Source of the DNA: Demequina sp. NBRC 110057
Lineage (GTDB): Bacteria > Actinomycetota > Actinomycetes > Actinomycetales > Demequinaceae
Direction of reading: 5' to 3'
Assembly: GCF_002090175.1 (NCBI RefSeq)
Contig: NZ_BBRN01000004.1
Location: 620,001-684,000 of the forward strand
DNA length: 64,000 bases
Positions 52,885 through 60,837 of this stretch are shown here, piece after piece. The notes under the pieces are model-generated. The model searched no databases. It had not been told where the DNA came from and saw only the letters and a list, made by a program, of their open reading frames with translations. The translations under genes were made by a program, and so were the position numbers. Positions within the stretch are counted from its first letter, which is position 1, and every line of letters starts with the position of its first letter.

Positions 52885-54321
52885 TCAGGCGCCGTCGTGA
52901 CCGGCGCCGAGCGCCTCGAGAAGCGTGTCGACGCGGTCGTCGACGCTCCTGAACGGGTCCTTCAGGAGCACAGTGCGGCTCGCTCCCGTGAGCTTGAGGT
53001 GGACCCAGTCGACCGTATAGTCCTGGCCCGATGCGGCGGCCGCCTCGACGAAGGCGCCGCGCAGGCGGGCGCGCGTGGTCTGAGGTGCCACGGTGCGGGC
53101 CGCCTCGATGGCGGCGTCCTCGACCACGGTGCGGATGAGGCCCTGGGCCACCAGCCGGTGGTAGAGACCGCGCTCGGGAGAGACGTCGTGAAAGGCAAGC
53201 TCGAGGCGGGCCAGGCGCGGGTCCCCGAGCGGGCACGCGAGGCGCTCCTGGTAGCGCGTGAGGAGGCGGTGCTTGATCGCCCAGTCGAGCTCGGTGTCGA
53301 CAAGCGAGAAGTCCTGCTCGCTCACCGCGCGGATGCCGCGCTCCCACAGGTCGAGGATGCGCGCCACCTCGTCCGTGGGCTCGATGATGCCGCCCACGTG
53401 CGAGCGCACCACCTCGAGGTACGCCGACTGGATGGCGACGGCGGTGAGGTGACGGCCGTCGGCGAGCTCGACGGTCGCCGTCCCGGTGAGGTCGTGCGCG
53501 ACGGTCCGGATGGCCTGCATCTCGTTGGCGAGCGTGAGGTCGGGAAGGCGCACGTGCGCCTCCATGAGCCTCAGCATGAGGTCGGTGGCGCCGACCTTGA
53601 GCAGCGTCGTGGGCTCCGCCATGGTCGAGTCGCCGACGATCACGTGCATGCGGCGGTACAGCTCCGCGTTGGCGTGGGGCTCGTCGCGGGTGTTGATCAT
53701 GGGGCGCGACCGTGTGGTGGCGGAGCTGAGGCCCTCCCACATGTGGTCGGCCCGGGGGCTGAACGAGTAGTGAGCGCCCTCGGGGGTGCGGGTGATGGTG
53801 CCCGCCCCCGTCACGATCTGGCGGGAGATCAGGAACGGCAGCAGCGCCGAGGCGAACGCGCGGAAGTCGGCGCGGCGGCGTACCAGGTAGTTCTCGTGGC
53901 AGCCGTAGCTGTTTCCCGCCGAGTCGGTGTTGTTCTTGTACAGGTGAATCTGGCCCTGGACCCCGGCATCGGCAAGCCGCGATTCCCCCTCGGCCACCAA
54001 CGCCTGGACGATGCGCTCCCCCGCCTTATCGGAGGCGATGAGGTCGGTGAGCGAGTCGCATTCGGCCGTCGCGTACTCGGGGTGCGCGCCCACGTCGATG
54101 TACAGGCGCGAGGCGTTGGTCAGGAAGACGTTCGACGAGCGGCCCCAGCGCACCACGGAGTGGAACAGGTGGCCGGCCACCTCCTCGGGCGTGACGGCGC
54201 GCGCGTTGGGCGCGTCGAGGTGCAGCCCGAACTCGGTCTCCAGCCCGAAGATGCGGCGGGCGGCGGGAACCTCGAGGGGGGCGGGGACGTCTGTCGCGAA
54301 GCCGGTGGCGGTCGAGGCTAC
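52885..54321 (-). CDS. pafA: Pup--protein ligase PafA, start codon unclear
   Basis: Ligates the C-terminal glutamate of Pup to lysines of target proteins using ATP. The body is intact: VRWGRSSNVFLTNASRLYIDVG with the catalytic Asp, HPEYATAECDSLTDLI, HLYKNNTDSAGNSYGCHENYL and NTRDEPHA. The essential N-terminal RRIFGLETEFGLHLD is encoded at about 54258-54214. No ATG, GTG or TTG precedes it in this frame; the first conventional start (GTG at 54180) would delete it. I show the frame from a GTA overlapping the pup stop (CAGTAG), where related genes could have GTG. This would give 478 aa. Confidence 0.82.
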   Translation of the reverse strand, partial: VASTATGFATDVPAPLEVPAARRIFGLETEFGLHLDAPNARAVTPEEVAGHLFHSVVRWGRSSNVFLTNASRLYIDVGAHPEYATAECDSLTDLIASDKAGERIVQALVAEGESRLADAGVQGQIHLYKNNTDSAGNSYGCHENYLVRRRADFRAFASALLPFLISRQIVTGAGTITRTPEGAHYSFSPRADHMWEGLSSATTRSRPMINTRDEPHANAELYRRMHVIVGDSTMAEPTTLLKVGATDLMLRLMEAHVRLPDLTLANEMQAIRTVAHDLTGTATVELADGRHLTAVAIQSAYLEVVRSHVGGIIEPTDEVARILDLWERGIRAVSEQDFSLVDTELDWAIKHRLLTRYQERLACPLGDPRLARLELAFHDVSPERGLYHRLVAQGLIRTVVEDAAIEAARTVAPQTTRARLRGAFVEAAAASGQDYTVDWVHLKLTGASRTVLLKDPFRSVDDRVDTLLEALGAGHDGA

Positions 54322-54497
54322 TGCCCGCCCTTCTGGACGAAGGAACGCACGAACTGCTCGGCGTTGACCTGCAGCGAGTCGTCGATCTCGTCGAGCAGCG
54401 AGTCGAGGGCGTCGGTGCTCTCGGCTTTCGCAGGCGCGGGCGCCGGCTCGGGCGCATCGTCCTCGTAGGGCTGTCCGGAGGAGAAGGTCTGTGCCAT
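54318..54497 (-). CDS. pup: Prokaryotic ubiquitin-like protein Pup
   Basis: Small disordered protein tag, 59 aa, ending in GGQ. The terminal glutamine must be deamidated by Dop before ligation by PafA. The central helix ALDSLLDEIDDSLQVNAEQF is the ARC-binding region. Start at the ATG at 54497; TAGACT ends 7 nt upstream, suggesting a leaderless mRNA of its own. It lies between dop and pafA with no prcB/prcA genes in between. Confidence 0.95.
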   Translation of the reverse strand: MAQTFSSGQPYEDDAPEPAPAPAKAESTDALDSLLDEIDDSLQVNAEQFVRSFVQKGGQ

Positions 54498-54504
54498 ACC
54501 GGCG

Positions 54505-54510
54505 AGTCTA
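54505..54510 (-). promoter_or_regulatory. Predicted -10 box of pup (leaderless)
   Basis: TAGACT on the minus strand ends 7 nt before the pup ATG, in the 35-bp gap after dop. Confidence 0.55.
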
Positions 54511-54532
54511 TCCCCCGGCATCGGGCGCCTGC

Positions 54533-56053
54533 TCAGGCCCCGGCGATGAGCGGGTCGAGCAGGGGGTGGGAGGCCTGGTGAGGATCGTCGAGGTGGACCA
54601 CCTCGAGGTGGTCTCCCTCCCGGTCCAGCACGACGCTCGACCAGCCTGCCGCGTCCACGAGGTCGGGCCTGGCGGCAACGATGCCTCCGCGCAGGCGGGC
54701 GCGGGTGTCCGCGGGCGCGTGGGTCACGGCGCGCTCCACCTCGTGGGGATCCACGAGGACGGTCGCCTGGCCGGCGGCCTCGAGGCGCGCCGCCCAGCCG
54801 TCGCCAAGCCGGCTCCACTGCACGTCGAGAGCGGCGAGCATCGGCGCGTCCCAGGGAAGCGGCGTCACGACGCCGTCGGCGTCGACCGTCGCGTTCTTGT
54901 CGCGCAGGCGAGTCAACAGGCGCAGCTTGGCCACCCACTCCACGTCGGCGGCGGCCTCCATGGGGTCGCGCGCGAGCACGGCGAGCACGGACTCCCAGCG
55001 GGCCAGCACGAGCGCGTCGTCGGCGTCGTGCGCGTACGTCCGGCAGATCTCGAGAAGCGCGCGCTGGATCTCAAGGGCGGTCGCGGCCTCGCCGGAGGCC
55101 AGCGGCAGGCGCGAACGCAGGGACAGGTCGTGGGAGACGGCCTGCACGGCGGCGACGGGGTCGGCGAGCGTGAGGGCGTCGAGGCGGTCGTCGTCGGCCT
55201 CAATCGCGCTCAGCACCAGGGCCGTCGTGCCCACCTTGAGGTACGTCGGTACCTGCAGGCAGTTCGCGTCGCCGATGATGACGTGGAGCCGGCGCCAGCG
55301 CGAGCGCTCCGCATGCGGCTCGTCGCGGGTGTTGACGATGGGCCTGCGCAGCGTCGTCTCGAGGCCCAACTCGGCCTCCATGTAGTCGGCGCGCTGCGAC
55401 AGCTGGAACCCGGCGCGCTCGCTGCGCTGGCCGAGCCCCACGCGTCCCGCGCCGGTGTACACCTGGCGGGTCACCAGGTGGGCGGTGAGGCGCGTGGCGA
55501 GGTCGCCGAAGTCGGTGGCGCGCTCCACGAGGTAGTTCTCGTGAGTGCCGTAGCTCGAGCCCTTACCGTCGACGTTGTTCTTGTACAGCGCGACGGAGCC
55601 GTCCTCGTCCCGCTCGTACCTTGCCGCGGCCGCGAGCGCGATCGCGTCGCCGGCGCGGTCCCACAGGACGGCGTCCCTTGCCGAGCGCACCTCGGGACCC
55701 GAGTATTCGGGGTGGGCGTGGTCCACGTAGAACCTAGCCCCGTTGGACAGCACGGCGTTGAGGTGGGCGGGGTCCTCCCACGAGCCGCGCCTGCGCCTCA
55801 GGCTCACTCCCCCGGCGGCGGAGTCATACTCGCTCGCGTCGGTCAGCAGGTCGGCGTGGGCCGATGCCCGGTCGCGGCGGGAACCGCGCTGGTCCTGCAG
55901 CGGGTCCTCGCCACCGTAGTCCCAGCGGCTCGTGCGGCCGGCTGCCCATCCCCGGCACGCCTCCACGAGGCGCGAGGACATGAGGATCGGGTTCGCCTGC
56001 GGACGGGCGGGGTCCGCGATGCCGTACTCCGTCTCGATGCCGACGACCCTCAC
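54533..56053 (-). CDS. dop: Pup deamidase/depupylase Dop
   Basis: Deamidates Pup-Gln to Pup-Glu and removes Pup from substrates. It has 506 aa, glutamine-synthetase-like fold as in PafA. The start MRVVGIETEYGIADP holds the metal-binding Glu; the conserved DHAHPEYSGPEVRSARDAV segment near residue 93 holds the nucleophilic Asp region; YKNNVDGKGSSYGTHENYL and NTRDEPHA follow. It starts with GTG behind GGAGGG, 2 bp after the arc stop. Confidence 0.95.
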   Translation of the reverse strand: MRVVGIETEYGIADPARPQANPILMSSRLVEACRGWAAGRTSRWDYGGEDPLQDQRGSRRDRASAHADLLTDASEYDSAAGGVSLRRRRGSWEDPAHLNAVLSNGARFYVDHAHPEYSGPEVRSARDAVLWDRAGDAIALAAAARYERDEDGSVALYKNNVDGKGSSYGTHENYLVERATDFGDLATRLTAHLVTRQVYTGAGRVGLGQRSERAGFQLSQRADYMEAELGLETTLRRPIVNTRDEPHAERSRWRRLHVIIGDANCLQVPTYLKVGTTALVLSAIEADDDRLDALTLADPVAAVQAVSHDLSLRSRLPLASGEAATALEIQRALLEICRTYAHDADDALVLARWESVLAVLARDPMEAAADVEWVAKLRLLTRLRDKNATVDADGVVTPLPWDAPMLAALDVQWSRLGDGWAARLEAAGQATVLVDPHEVERAVTHAPADTRARLRGGIVAARPDLVDAAGWSSVVLDREGDHLEVVHLDDPHQASHPLLDPLIAGA

Positions 56054-56055
56054 GC

Positions 56056-57465
56056 TCAGCCCTCCCGCAGCGTGGACGCCGCGACGGCGCGCGCCTCAGC
56101 GAGCTCTTGCTCGCACGCCCGCTCGAGGTGTCCGGCGGTGAGGCCGCGCTCCCCTCCACGGATGACGTCCTTGATCGCGAGCGTCTTGGCGCGGTCGACG
56201 ACGTTGCGTACGAGTGCTCCCGACATGTGCGCCTTGTTCGACGGGTCGGCGTAGAGCCGGTCGACGGCGTGCTCGGCAAGGTCTTTGACGGCCGCGGCAG
56301 CGTCGCCGCCGGTGGCCGCGAGCGCGTCCGCCGACAGCGGCAGGTCGGCGGTGAGGTACTTGGAGAAGATGTCGCGCGCGCTCGCCGCGTCGGGCCGCGA
56401 GATCTCGATCTTCACGTCCAGGCGCCCGGGGCGCAGGATGGCCGGATCAATCATGTCCTCGCGGTTGGAGGCGCCGATGACGATGACGTTGCCCAGCTGC
56501 TCCACGCCGTCGAGCTCGGTGAGCAGCTGCGGGACGATCGTGGTCTCCATGTCGGAGCTCACTCCCGTGCCGCGCGATCGGAACAGCGCCTCCATCTCGT
56601 CGAAGAACACGACGACGGGGGCACCCGAGTGAGCCTTGGCCCGCGCGCGCTCGAAGATGGTGCGGATGTACCGCTCGGTCTCACCCACGTACTTGTTCAG
56701 CAGCTCGGGGCCCTTGACCGACAGGAAGTAGGAGCGGTCGGCGCCCACCGCATCGGCCAAGGAGTGTGCCACTGCCTTGGCGATGAGGGTCTTGCCGCAG
56801 CCAGGGGGGCCGTACAGCAGGAGGCCACGCGGCGGGTTGAGGCGGTGCTCGCGGTACAGGTCGGGGTGGCGCAGCGGGAGCTCGATAGCGTCGCGGATGC
56901 GCTCGATCTGCGCGGTGAGGCCGCCGATCGCGGCGAAGTCCACGTCCGGCACCTCCTCGAGCAGCAGCGCCTCCACGCCGGAGCGGTCCACGCGCTCGGT
57001 CGCGAAGCCCGTGCGGGCGTCGATGATGACGGTGTCGCCCTCGGTCAGGCGAGCGCGGGCCTTGCCGCCGGTGAGCATGACGACGCGCTCGTCCTCGCCG
57101 CGGGCGACCACGAGGACGCGGTCGTCGTCGAGCACCTCGCGCACGAGCGCGCTCTGGCCCACCTTCTCGGCCTCCGCGACACCCACGATGACGCTCATCG
57201 CGTTCATGAGGACCTCGGCGCCGGGCTCGAGGTCGCGCGGGACGCCGGGGAGGACGGCGACGCGCAGGCGGCGACCGCCGCTGACCACGTCGGCGTGCTC
57301 CCCCGCCCACTGGACGAAGGTGGCGAAGGTCTGGGGCGGGGCCGATGCCTCGGCGAGTTTCTCGCGCATCTCGCCCAACGACTGGCGGGCGGTCTCGAGC
57401 AGCCGCTGCAGCTCGGCGTTGCGCGCCTGCAGCGCGGCGATGCGGTCCTGGCCGTCGGCGACCAT
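56056..57465 (-). CDS. arc: AAA ATPase ARC (Mpa-type), lacking the proteasome-docking tail
   Basis: Hexameric unfoldase that binds Pup through its N-terminal coiled coil. The ATG at 57465 behind AGGAGG gives 469 aa. Coiled coil residues about 6-42, two OB-fold domains about 45-165, then the AAA module: Walker A GPPGCGKTLIAKAVAHSL near 208, VVVFFDEMEALFRSRGTGVSSD near 275, arginine-finger region NREDMIDPAILRPGRLDVK. Mycobacterial Mpa is about 609 aa and ends in GQYL; this protein stops at STLREG and lacks that C-terminal segment. It overlaps trmI. Confidence 0.94.
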   Translation of the reverse strand: MVADGQDRIAALQARNAELQRLLETARQSLGEMREKLAEASAPPQTFATFVQWAGEHADVVSGGRRLRVAVLPGVPRDLEPGAEVLMNAMSVIVGVAEAEKVGQSALVREVLDDDRVLVVARGEDERVVMLTGGKARARLTEGDTVIIDARTGFATERVDRSGVEALLLEEVPDVDFAAIGGLTAQIERIRDAIELPLRHPDLYREHRLNPPRGLLLYGPPGCGKTLIAKAVAHSLADAVGADRSYFLSVKGPELLNKYVGETERYIRTIFERARAKAHSGAPVVVFFDEMEALFRSRGTGVSSDMETTIVPQLLTELDGVEQLGNVIVIGASNREDMIDPAILRPGRLDVKIEISRPDAASARDIFSKYLTADLPLSADALAATGGDAAAAVKDLAEHAVDRLYADPSNKAHMSGALVRNVVDRAKTLAIKDVIRGGERGLTAGHLERACEQELAEARAVAASTLREG

Positions 57466-58451
57466 CAACCCTCCTCGGTCTCGTTCTCGGCCACGGGCCG
57501 GGTCGCGTCCCGGCGCACGCGGCGAATCTTCTTGTCCGACACGGCGCGCTCGCCGAGGTCCTCCGCGCTCCACTCGTCCTCGCCGTAGGCGCCCTTGGCG
57601 GGGCGACGCTTGCGCAGCGGCGCGTCGACGCCGGGCGCCATGCGACGGGTAGTGAGCAGGAAGCCCGTGTGGCCGATCATGCGGTGGTCGGGGCGCACGG
57701 CGAGTCCCTCGAGGTGCCACGTGCGCACCATCGACTCCCAGGCCTGCGGCTCGGTGTAGCCGCCGTGGTCCTTGAGCGCCTCGGCAAGGCGCGACAGCTG
57801 CGTGGTGGTCGCCACGTAGGCGAGCAGCACGCCGCCGGGGGCCAGCGCATCGGCCGCCGCGTCGAGGTTCTCCCACGGCGCGAGCATGTCGAGGACGATC
57901 CTGTCCACCTCGCCGATCTCGCCCACGCGGTCGGCGAAGTCGCCGATGCGCAGGTCCCACGCGGGGTGCGGCCCGCCGAAGTGGAACTCGACGTTGCCGC
58001 GGGCGATGTCGGCGAAGTCCTCGCGGCGCTCGATCGACGTCAGCGAGCCGCCGTCGCCGACCGCGCGCAGCAGCGACATGGTGAGCGCGCCGGAGCCCAC
58101 GCCCGCCTCGACCACGCGGGCGCCGGGGTAGATGTCGGCCATCTGGATGATCTGTCCCGAGTCCTTGGGGTAGATCACCGCTGCACCGCGCGGCATGGAC
58201 AGCACGTAGTCGCTCAGCAGCGGGCGCAGCACCAGGTACTCGAAGCCGGCGGTGTTGGTCACCACGGTGCCCTCGGGCCGGCCGATGATCTCGTCGTGCG
58301 TGAACTGGCCGCGGTGCGTGTGGAACACCTTGCCGGCCTCGAGAATGATCGTGTGGTGGCGTCCCTTGGCGTCGGTCAGCTGCACGCGGTCGCCCGCACG
58401 CAGCGGACCGCGGCGCTCGGCGGCGCCCGTGGGGAGGGTGGGAGAGGTCAT
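57465..58451 (-). CDS. trmI: tRNA (adenine-58-N1) methyltransferase TrmI
   Basis: SAM-dependent enzyme that methylates A58 in the tRNA T loop. It has 328 aa. The N-terminal domain carries GDRVQLTDAKGRHHTIILEAGKVFHTHRG; the SAM site GARVVEAGVGSGALTMSLLRAVG is near residue 108; the LDMLAPWENLDAAADALAPGGVLLAYVATT segment around 180-210 is the catalytic region. The neighbourhood arc-trmI-RecB-like nuclease matches that in mycobacteria. A leaderless promoter precedes the ATG. Confidence 0.93.
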   Translation of the reverse strand: MTSPTLPTGAAERRGPLRAGDRVQLTDAKGRHHTIILEAGKVFHTHRGQFTHDEIIGRPEGTVVTNTAGFEYLVLRPLLSDYVLSMPRGAAVIYPKDSGQIIQMADIYPGARVVEAGVGSGALTMSLLRAVGDGGSLTSIERREDFADIARGNVEFHFGGPHPAWDLRIGDFADRVGEIGEVDRIVLDMLAPWENLDAAADALAPGGVLLAYVATTTQLSRLAEALKDHGGYTEPQAWESMVRTWHLEGLAVRPDHRMIGHTGFLLTTRRMAPGVDAPLRKRRPAKGAYGEDEWSAEDLGERAVSDKKIRRVRRDATRPVAENETEEG

Positions 58452-58458
58452 GGCCCCC

Positions 58459-58464
58459 AGTCTA
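58459..58464 (-). promoter_or_regulatory. Predicted -10 box of trmI (leaderless)
   Basis: TAGACT on the minus strand ends 7 nt before the trmI ATG; the transcript could continue through arc and dop. Confidence 0.55.
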
Positions 58465-58472
58465 GGGTCGCG

Positions 58473-59615
58473 CTATTGCAGGGCCTTCATCGCCTCCGCG
58501 AGGCGCACCACGCCGACGATGGCGCCGCGGTCGACCGCCACCCACACGTCGGTCTTGCCCCACCATTCCTGCAGCGCCTCGACCAGCGCGTCGCCGTCGG
58601 CCTCGACGTCGATGGCGGCGCCGCGCGGCAGCGGCATCGTCACGGACTGGAGGCCGGTCGTGGGGCGGTCGGCCTCCTCCACGGCGTCGGTGAGGGCCAC
58701 GGGGAAGTGCCCGGCGGCGGCGCCATCTACTCCCAACACCACCACCTCCACCGCGCCGTCGCGTGCGGCGGCGGCACGGGCATCGGCCACCGACACGTGG
58801 AAGGCGAGCGCGACCGCTGGCACCGCGAGGGCGCCTGCGGTCACCGTGCTGCGCTTGTCGAGGGCCTGGGCGACGCGCAGCGCCTGAGATGCCGCTGGCC
58901 ACAGGATCGCGACGACGAGCAGCGACCAGCCGATGTCGAACAGGTCGGGGGTGCGCCCCTGCAGGTATGGGATGGCGAGGCCCACGACGAGCACCCCCAC
59001 GGCCACGACGCGGCCTCCCCAGGCGGCTACCTTCATCCCGGTGAAGCGGTTGCCGGTGGCTCCCCACACGATCGCCTCGAGCACCCGGCCGCCGTCCATC
59101 GGGATGCCCGGCAGCGCGTTGAACGCGGCGAGTACCACATTGGCCCACGCGAGCCAGGCGACGATGCCGTACACCGTGATGTCTCCCCGCAGCCAGTCGA
59201 CGAGGCTCGGCGAGATGAGGCCGGTCGCGAGCGGCAGCCAGGCGAGGCCCGCCAGCACCAGGTTCGCGACGGGGCCGGCGGCCGACGTGACGCCTGCCAC
59301 CACGGGGGTGAGGCCGCGCGCGTCGTAGCTGGTGTGCCCGCCCCATAGAGTGAGGACGATCTCGCTGACGTCGCGCTTGAAGGCGCGCGCCGTCGCGGCG
59401 TGGGCGAGCTCGTGGAGGAATACCGAGACGAACAGCAGGATCGCGAGGATCAGGCCGATGGTGAAGGTGCGCCTGTCGAGCTCGACGCCCCCGCTCGTCG
59501 CGAACAGCAGCGCGAGCAGGACGAGCATGAGGAGGGTGGAGGGCTGCACCACGATGCGGGCGCCGAAGACCCGACCGAGCGTCAGGCCACGGGTGGGGCG
59601 CGGGGACGGCGTCAT
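58473..59615 (-). CDS. Site-2 protease family (M50) membrane metalloprotease with C-terminal CBS region
   Basis: Intramembrane zinc protease of the Rip3/SpoIVFB type. I set the start at the ATG at 59615, because TACCGT ends 7 nt upstream and overlaps the alternative GTG at 59624; this gives 380 aa. The zinc-binding HELAH is near residue 69 and the third ligand is in NALPGIPMDGGRVLE near 166. Five or six helices fill residues 25-250; the remainder looks like a CBS-domain pair. Substrates are unknown. Confidence 0.9.
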   Translation of the reverse strand: MTPSPRPTRGLTLGRVFGARIVVQPSTLLMLVLLALLFATSGGVELDRRTFTIGLILAILLFVSVFLHELAHAATARAFKRDVSEIVLTLWGGHTSYDARGLTPVVAGVTSAAGPVANLVLAGLAWLPLATGLISPSLVDWLRGDITVYGIVAWLAWANVVLAAFNALPGIPMDGGRVLEAIVWGATGNRFTGMKVAAWGGRVVAVGVLVVGLAIPYLQGRTPDLFDIGWSLLVVAILWPAASQALRVAQALDKRSTVTAGALAVPAVALAFHVSVADARAAAARDGAVEVVVLGVDGAAAGHFPVALTDAVEEADRPTTGLQSVTMPLPRGAAIDVEADGDALVEALQEWWGKTDVWVAVDRGAIVGVVRLAEAMKALQ

Positions 59616-59622
59616 GGCGTCC

Positions 59623-59628
59623 ACGGTA
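59623..59628 (-). promoter_or_regulatory. Predicted -10 box of the site-2 protease gene (leaderless)
   Basis: TACCGT on the minus strand ends 7 nt before the ATG at 59615. Confidence 0.45.
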
Positions 59629-59676
59629 GACGGTCGCGGGGTGTGGACACGCCGCCTCGGTGTCGGCGCCCGGCCC

Positions 59677-59682
59677 TACCCT
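59677..59682 (+). promoter_or_regulatory. Predicted -10 box of the RecB-like nuclease gene (leaderless)
   Basis: TACCCT ends 6 nt before the ATG at 59689; there is no ribosome-binding sequence. Confidence 0.5.
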
Positions 59683-59688
59683 TGTCGC

Positions 59689-60522
59689 ATGTCCCGCCGT
59701 GCCCCCGCCCTGTCGCCCTCGCGCGCTGGCGACTTCCGCCAGTGCCCGCTCATGTACCGCCTGCGGGTGGTCGACAAGATCCCGGAGGAGCCGTCGGCGG
59801 CGGCGACGCTCGGCACGCTCGTGCACTCTGTCCTGGAGCACCTCTACGACCGTCCCGCGGGCGAGCGCACGGAGGCGACAGCGTGGGCCATGCTCGAGCC
59901 CGAGTGGCGCGCGATGCTCGCCAAGGACCCCGGCCTCGCGGCGCTGCACGAGGACGCCACCGCCGAGTCGGCGTGGCTCGCCGAGGGCCGTGGCCGCCTC
60001 GCCACCTACTTCACCATGGAGAACCCGCAGCGCCTCGAGCCCGCCGGCCGCGAGGAGTTCGTCGAGCTCCAGCTCGAGGACGGCCCCTTGCTGCGCGGCT
60101 TCATCGACCGTGTCGACGTGGCCCCCGACGGCTCGATTCGGATCATCGACTACAAGACGGGAAAGACTCCCCTGCCGCAGTACGGGCACAAGGAGAAGTT
60201 CCAGATGCGGTTCTACGCGCTGCTCGTCGAGCGCCTGCGCGGCCGCCGGCCCGCGCTGCTTCAACTGCTGTTCCTCAAGGACGGCGGCACTCTCGTGCTG
60301 CGGCCCAGCGACGACGACCTCGCCCAGATCGAGTTCGAGGTGCGCGAGCTGTGGGACGAGATCCTGGGCGCCGCCCGCGCCGGAGCCTTCAGGACGCGCA
60401 AGTCCAAGCTGTGCGGCTGGTGCTCGTTCCAGGCGATGTGCCCCGAGTTCGGCGGGGTCACTCCCCCGCTCGATCCCGACGCGGTGGAGCGTTCGCTCGG
60501 TGTGAGGCCCGTCGGCGCCTGA
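59689..60522 (+). CDS. RecB-family exonuclease (PD-(D/E)XK) with iron-sulfur cysteines
   Basis: A 277-aa single-domain nuclease of the PF12705/Cas4-RecB type. The catalytic motifs are GTLVHSVLEHL near residue 42 (His), GFIDRVDV near 137 (Asp), and IRIIDYKTGKTP near 150 (Asp-x-Lys). Four cysteines (FRQCPLMY near 19 and LCGWCSFQAMCPEF near 242) match the AddB-type 4Fe-4S cluster. An orthologue sits beside trmI in mycobacteria. It is probably a DNA repair nuclease; no partner helicase is nearby and there is no CRISPR array. Confidence 0.9.
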   Translation: MSRRAPALSPSRAGDFRQCPLMYRLRVVDKIPEEPSAAATLGTLVHSVLEHLYDRPAGERTEATAWAMLEPEWRAMLAKDPGLAALHEDATAESAWLAEGRGRLATYFTMENPQRLEPAGREEFVELQLEDGPLLRGFIDRVDVAPDGSIRIIDYKTGKTPLPQYGHKEKFQMRFYALLVERLRGRRPALLQLLFLKDGGTLVLRPSDDDLAQIEFEVRELWDEILGAARAGAFRTRKSKLCGWCSFQAMCPEFGGVTPPLDPDAVERSLGVRPVGA

Positions 60523-60543
60523 GCCTGGTCCCGAACCGGAGCG

Positions 60544-60837
60544 TCAGCCGAAGACCGGGAGGCCCTCGGCCGTTACGCGATAGACGGCGAGGGCCACGCA
60601 CGCGAGCCCCACGCTTCCCGTCGCCACCGCCGTCACCAGGCACGCGACCCTGGCGCGCGGAGCCTTCACTGCAAGACGCCGTGCCGCCGTCACCACCAGC
60701 GTCGCGAGCGCGGCGAGCGCGACCCCGACCACGACGTTGCGCGCCACCTGATCGCCCATGACCGCGGCGCTCGCCGCGGTGACGACGGCGAGTAGCGCCC
60801 AGGGCGCGATGCCGTACGCCAGGAGCGCCCTAGGCAT
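60544..60837 (-). CDS. Hypothetical small membrane protein
   Basis: A 97-aa protein with three predicted hydrophobic helices (about 5-28, 32-52, 62-88), Ala/Val-rich, with positively charged AARRLAVKAPRARV between the last two. I do not recognise a family. Its ATG overlaps the HAD phosphatase stop by 8 bp, so it is translationally coupled to that gene. It is convergent with the RecB-like nuclease gene. Codon composition is like its neighbours. Confidence 0.6.
   Translation of the reverse strand: MPRALLAYGIAPWALLAVVTAASAAVMGDQVARNVVVGVALAALATLVVTAARRLAVKAPRARVACLVTAVATGSVGLACVALAVYRVTAEGLPVFG

Noticed and set aside
52885-54180. pafA starting at the GTG at 54180
   Set aside because: It would delete the RRIFGLETEFG motif that is encoded directly upstream in the same frame and is essential in PafA.
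59689-60522. RecB-like nuclease as a Cas4 of a CRISPR system
   Set aside because: No CRISPR repeats or other cas genes are present, and the gene neighbourhood (trmI, HAD, PAC2) is a conserved chromosomal one.
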